Source of the DNA: Synanceia verrucosa
Lineage: Eukaryota; Chordata; Actinopteri; Perciformes; Synanceiidae
Length of the DNA: 64,000 nt
Direction of reading: 5' to 3'
Assembly (NCBI GenBank): GCA_029721515.1
Contig: CM056551.1
Span: forward strand, 27,390,437-27,454,436
The first letter of the stretch is position 1; each line of letters opens with the position of its first letter. The notes beneath the pieces were generated by a model, which was not told where the DNA came from, ran no database searches, and was given only the letters and a program-made list of their open reading frames with translations. Positions 62,034 through 64,000 of this stretch are shown piece by piece. Position numbers and translations under genes: made by a program.

Positions 62034-64000
62034 TCAAGAGCGACTGCGGTCCTCTTGGGTTCCCACCAGCATTTTACTGTACAGCTTCTGCTGCTCCTCT
62101 TTGAAGGTATCTTTTACCTTTCCTCGCTTCAGTCCTCCGTCCCTACAAAAGAGTTGGAAATTAGTGACGATGATCATGTGATGTAAACGCACAATATGAT
62201 ATGTTCGCTCCTTCAAAAAACAGTAAAAGAAGTTGGTTAGGATTCCTTCAGTGTTTATCGTTCAGGAGGCTTTTTTAAATTTTACAATTCAAATTATCCT
62301 CTCCAAAACAAACAGACCTGCTGATTAAAACCAGCAATTCTAGCTCGGCTTACTCAAAAATAATAAGATGCCACCAACGGCTTTTCCATTAATTTCACTG
62401 AGGATCTCTGGGTTTGAACATCGTTGGAGACATCTGGGATAATATAAGTGCTCCATTAAAATGTATATAAGCTAGCTAGAACAACTTAAATATTAGCCTA
62501 TACCTTTATATAATTTACAGATATTTTGCTGTAACAAAATGGTGGCCAAATAAGCTGTTTATAATGCTGACAAAGACTTGAAGTCATTTAATGGCGTTAC
62601 ACTGAATAATGGTCCTGCAGAAAAAGCACAGTTCTGATCACACTGACAATGTCTGATTGATTCAGGTGCACCACAGCAGGACCAGCTACAGAGGAATACA
62701 GCCATAATTAATGTGATCAGATACACCTGATCACCAGGTCAAAAATACGCTGGCACAAGGCACTTTCTGTTTTATAGCACAGCTGGCACTCAGAGTTAAT
62801 ATTATGCATTGCACCTGTGCTTGTCCTTTTATGTCACATCAAATGAATGATCGCCTGTGTGTTACAAGTTGTTAAACAACTGAGCTGCTTTCTTACCACA
62901 GGAGGTCAACCAGTCCGCCTTGCCTGGCTATGGCTGCCTTTACACGGTTAGCAAACTGTACAGCATCCTCATCCTCCTGTTGAAGAAGATTAATATAACA
63001 CAGGCTAAACAAGTGGCCATAACAAGCAGATCATAGCAGAGCTTTCATCAACTACTAAAGCAACTACCATTGAGTTGAATACTACAGCTGGATTAGCTCT
63101 CTTTGTATGCTGATTGTTTCGTAGGTCATAGAGAAACAAAGTGTTGGGAAGCCTTGAGTAAACCATGGGGTCTCACCTCTCTAGACATGGGAGGAAGGTA
63201 CCACACACTGCAGACGATGGCCCAGCTGCTCATCATACGTAACAGGTAGTTGACCATGCCGAACTTGCTGCTGTTCCAGAAGGCATCTCCAAATCGAGGA
63301 TCATACTGCGTGGATAAAATACACCAGAATGAATAAACAATATAAACAAACTGTTGAAAAAGATGTTGATTGGAGGATAAGACTCACCTTAATGGCCACA
63401 GGGTAGACTGTGGCTCCAATCTCAAAGCTGCCCTTCTTGAACATCATGACTGATGTGTTGTTGATGCAGGTACCTGGGGATTCATATGCTTATTAAAAGA
63501 AAGCAAGATTTAGTGTAATTATTAATTATCTGTACCAGCCCAGAGGACCAACTCACCTTCTGGGAAAATGAGGATGGGCAGTTTAGATTTATCCTCTACA
63601 TGATCACTCAACCTGGAAATAAGGGGCCATGGTTATTACTGAAAATCACAACATTTTAATTCACGAAAAATAAACGTGAACAGAATGCAGAAGGCTTGTA
63701 GACTGAAGGATGTATTTCTACCTTTTGGCCACTAGATGTCTGTCTTTGACTTCTGAGCGTTCGAACCAAATGTGAGGGCAGGCTTTGACCATGGATCTCT
63801 GGATGACTCCCATCAAGCCACCGTGAATTTGGCCAACCTGACGACACAAACACAGGCATCATTTAGACAAACAAGCAGTTTCTGTAACTTCCTGCTGAGC
63901 AGCAGTATAGTTACCATAGCATAGCAGCCATCGCTGGCCAGGATGATGACATCAATGGGCGAAGTGTGGTTGGCCACACAGATACCTCCATTCTTGGGTC
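62034..64000 (-). CDS. gpat4: Glycerol-3-phosphate acyltransferase 4, 3' part (7 exons in window)
   Basis: An ER-membrane enzyme that acylates glycerol-3-phosphate, the first step of glycerolipid and triacylglycerol synthesis; formerly AGPAT6. Exons: 64000-63915 (cut by the window edge), 63837-63722, 63612-63557, 63473-63388, 63305-63177, 62976-62897, 62142-62034, with matching phases. All four acyltransferase blocks are present: motif I NHTSPID (the H-x4-D catalytic pair), motif II around GGLMGVIQRS and WFERSE, motif III FPEGTC, and motif IV VYPVAIKYDP. The C-terminus (KVKDTFKEEQQKLYSKM, ending EDRSRS) is almost that of human GPAT4, which sets it apart from AGPAT and LPCAT relatives. The N-terminal membrane part lies beyond the window. 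About 220 residues are visible and no defect is seen. Confidence 0.97.
62738..62799. mobile_element. piggyBac-like element, solo end
   Basis: Contains acgctggcacaaggcacttt, then agctggcactcagagttaa, matching the right end of the elements at 19429 and 45763 and finishing in TTAA. The other end is absent, so this is a truncated relic in a gpat4 intron (62143-62896). Confidence 0.55.

Overview
This is a vertebrate, almost certainly teleost (spiny-rayed type), nuclear genomic segment. The evidence is intron-split genes with GT/AG borders whose reading phases match throughout, orthology to vertebrate single-copy genes, CA and TA microsatellites, and repeat families common in fish (tRNA-like repeats, a Tc1-like fragment, LINE-type 3' tails, hAT-, piggyBac- and mariner-like short elements). 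Most long open frames are chance or antisense frames. I rebuilt five genes exon by exon from splice sites and family resemblance.

Layout: 1-5.8 kb is gene-poor, with a ~400-bp GA purine tract. 5.84-17.66 kb holds sorbs3 (vinexin), minus strand, 20 coding exons, 691 aa. 17.7-26.9 kb is non-coding and holds candidate 5' non-coding exons of sorbs3. 26.9-31.1 kb is a rearranged zone: two inverted copies of one unit, a hAT-like insertion present in only one copy, tRNA-like repeats, and a broken partial copy of neurl3. 31.4-33.3 kb is intact neurl3 (NHR plus RING E3 ligase), minus strand, 319 aa. 35.7-37.4 kb is nkx6.3 (homeodomain factor), plus strand, 269 aa. 41.4-58.4 kb is an INPP5A-type inositol 5-phosphatase, minus strand, 15 exons, 394 aa; its 7.2-kb first intron carries a 2.4-kb minisatellite. 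62.0-64.0 kb is the 3' half of gpat4, minus strand, cut by the window edge.

The genes do not form one pathway: a cytoskeletal adaptor, a ubiquitin ligase, a developmental transcription factor, an IP3 phosphatase and a glycerolipid acyltransferase. The neighbourhood is informative for genome history. NKX6-3 and GPAT4 are neighbours on human 8p11 and SORBS3 is on 8p21, whereas human INPP5A lies beside NKX6-2 on 10q26. An INPP5A-type gene beside nkx6.3 suggests a second whole-genome-duplication copy kept here and lost in mammals.

I found no convincing wholly new molecular system. The most unusual signals are the inverted repeat pair whose shared small open frame differs only by synonymous changes, the paralogous empty site for the hAT insertion, the decayed neurl3 duplicate, the two-block minisatellite, and the INPP5A paralogue lacking a CaaX tail.
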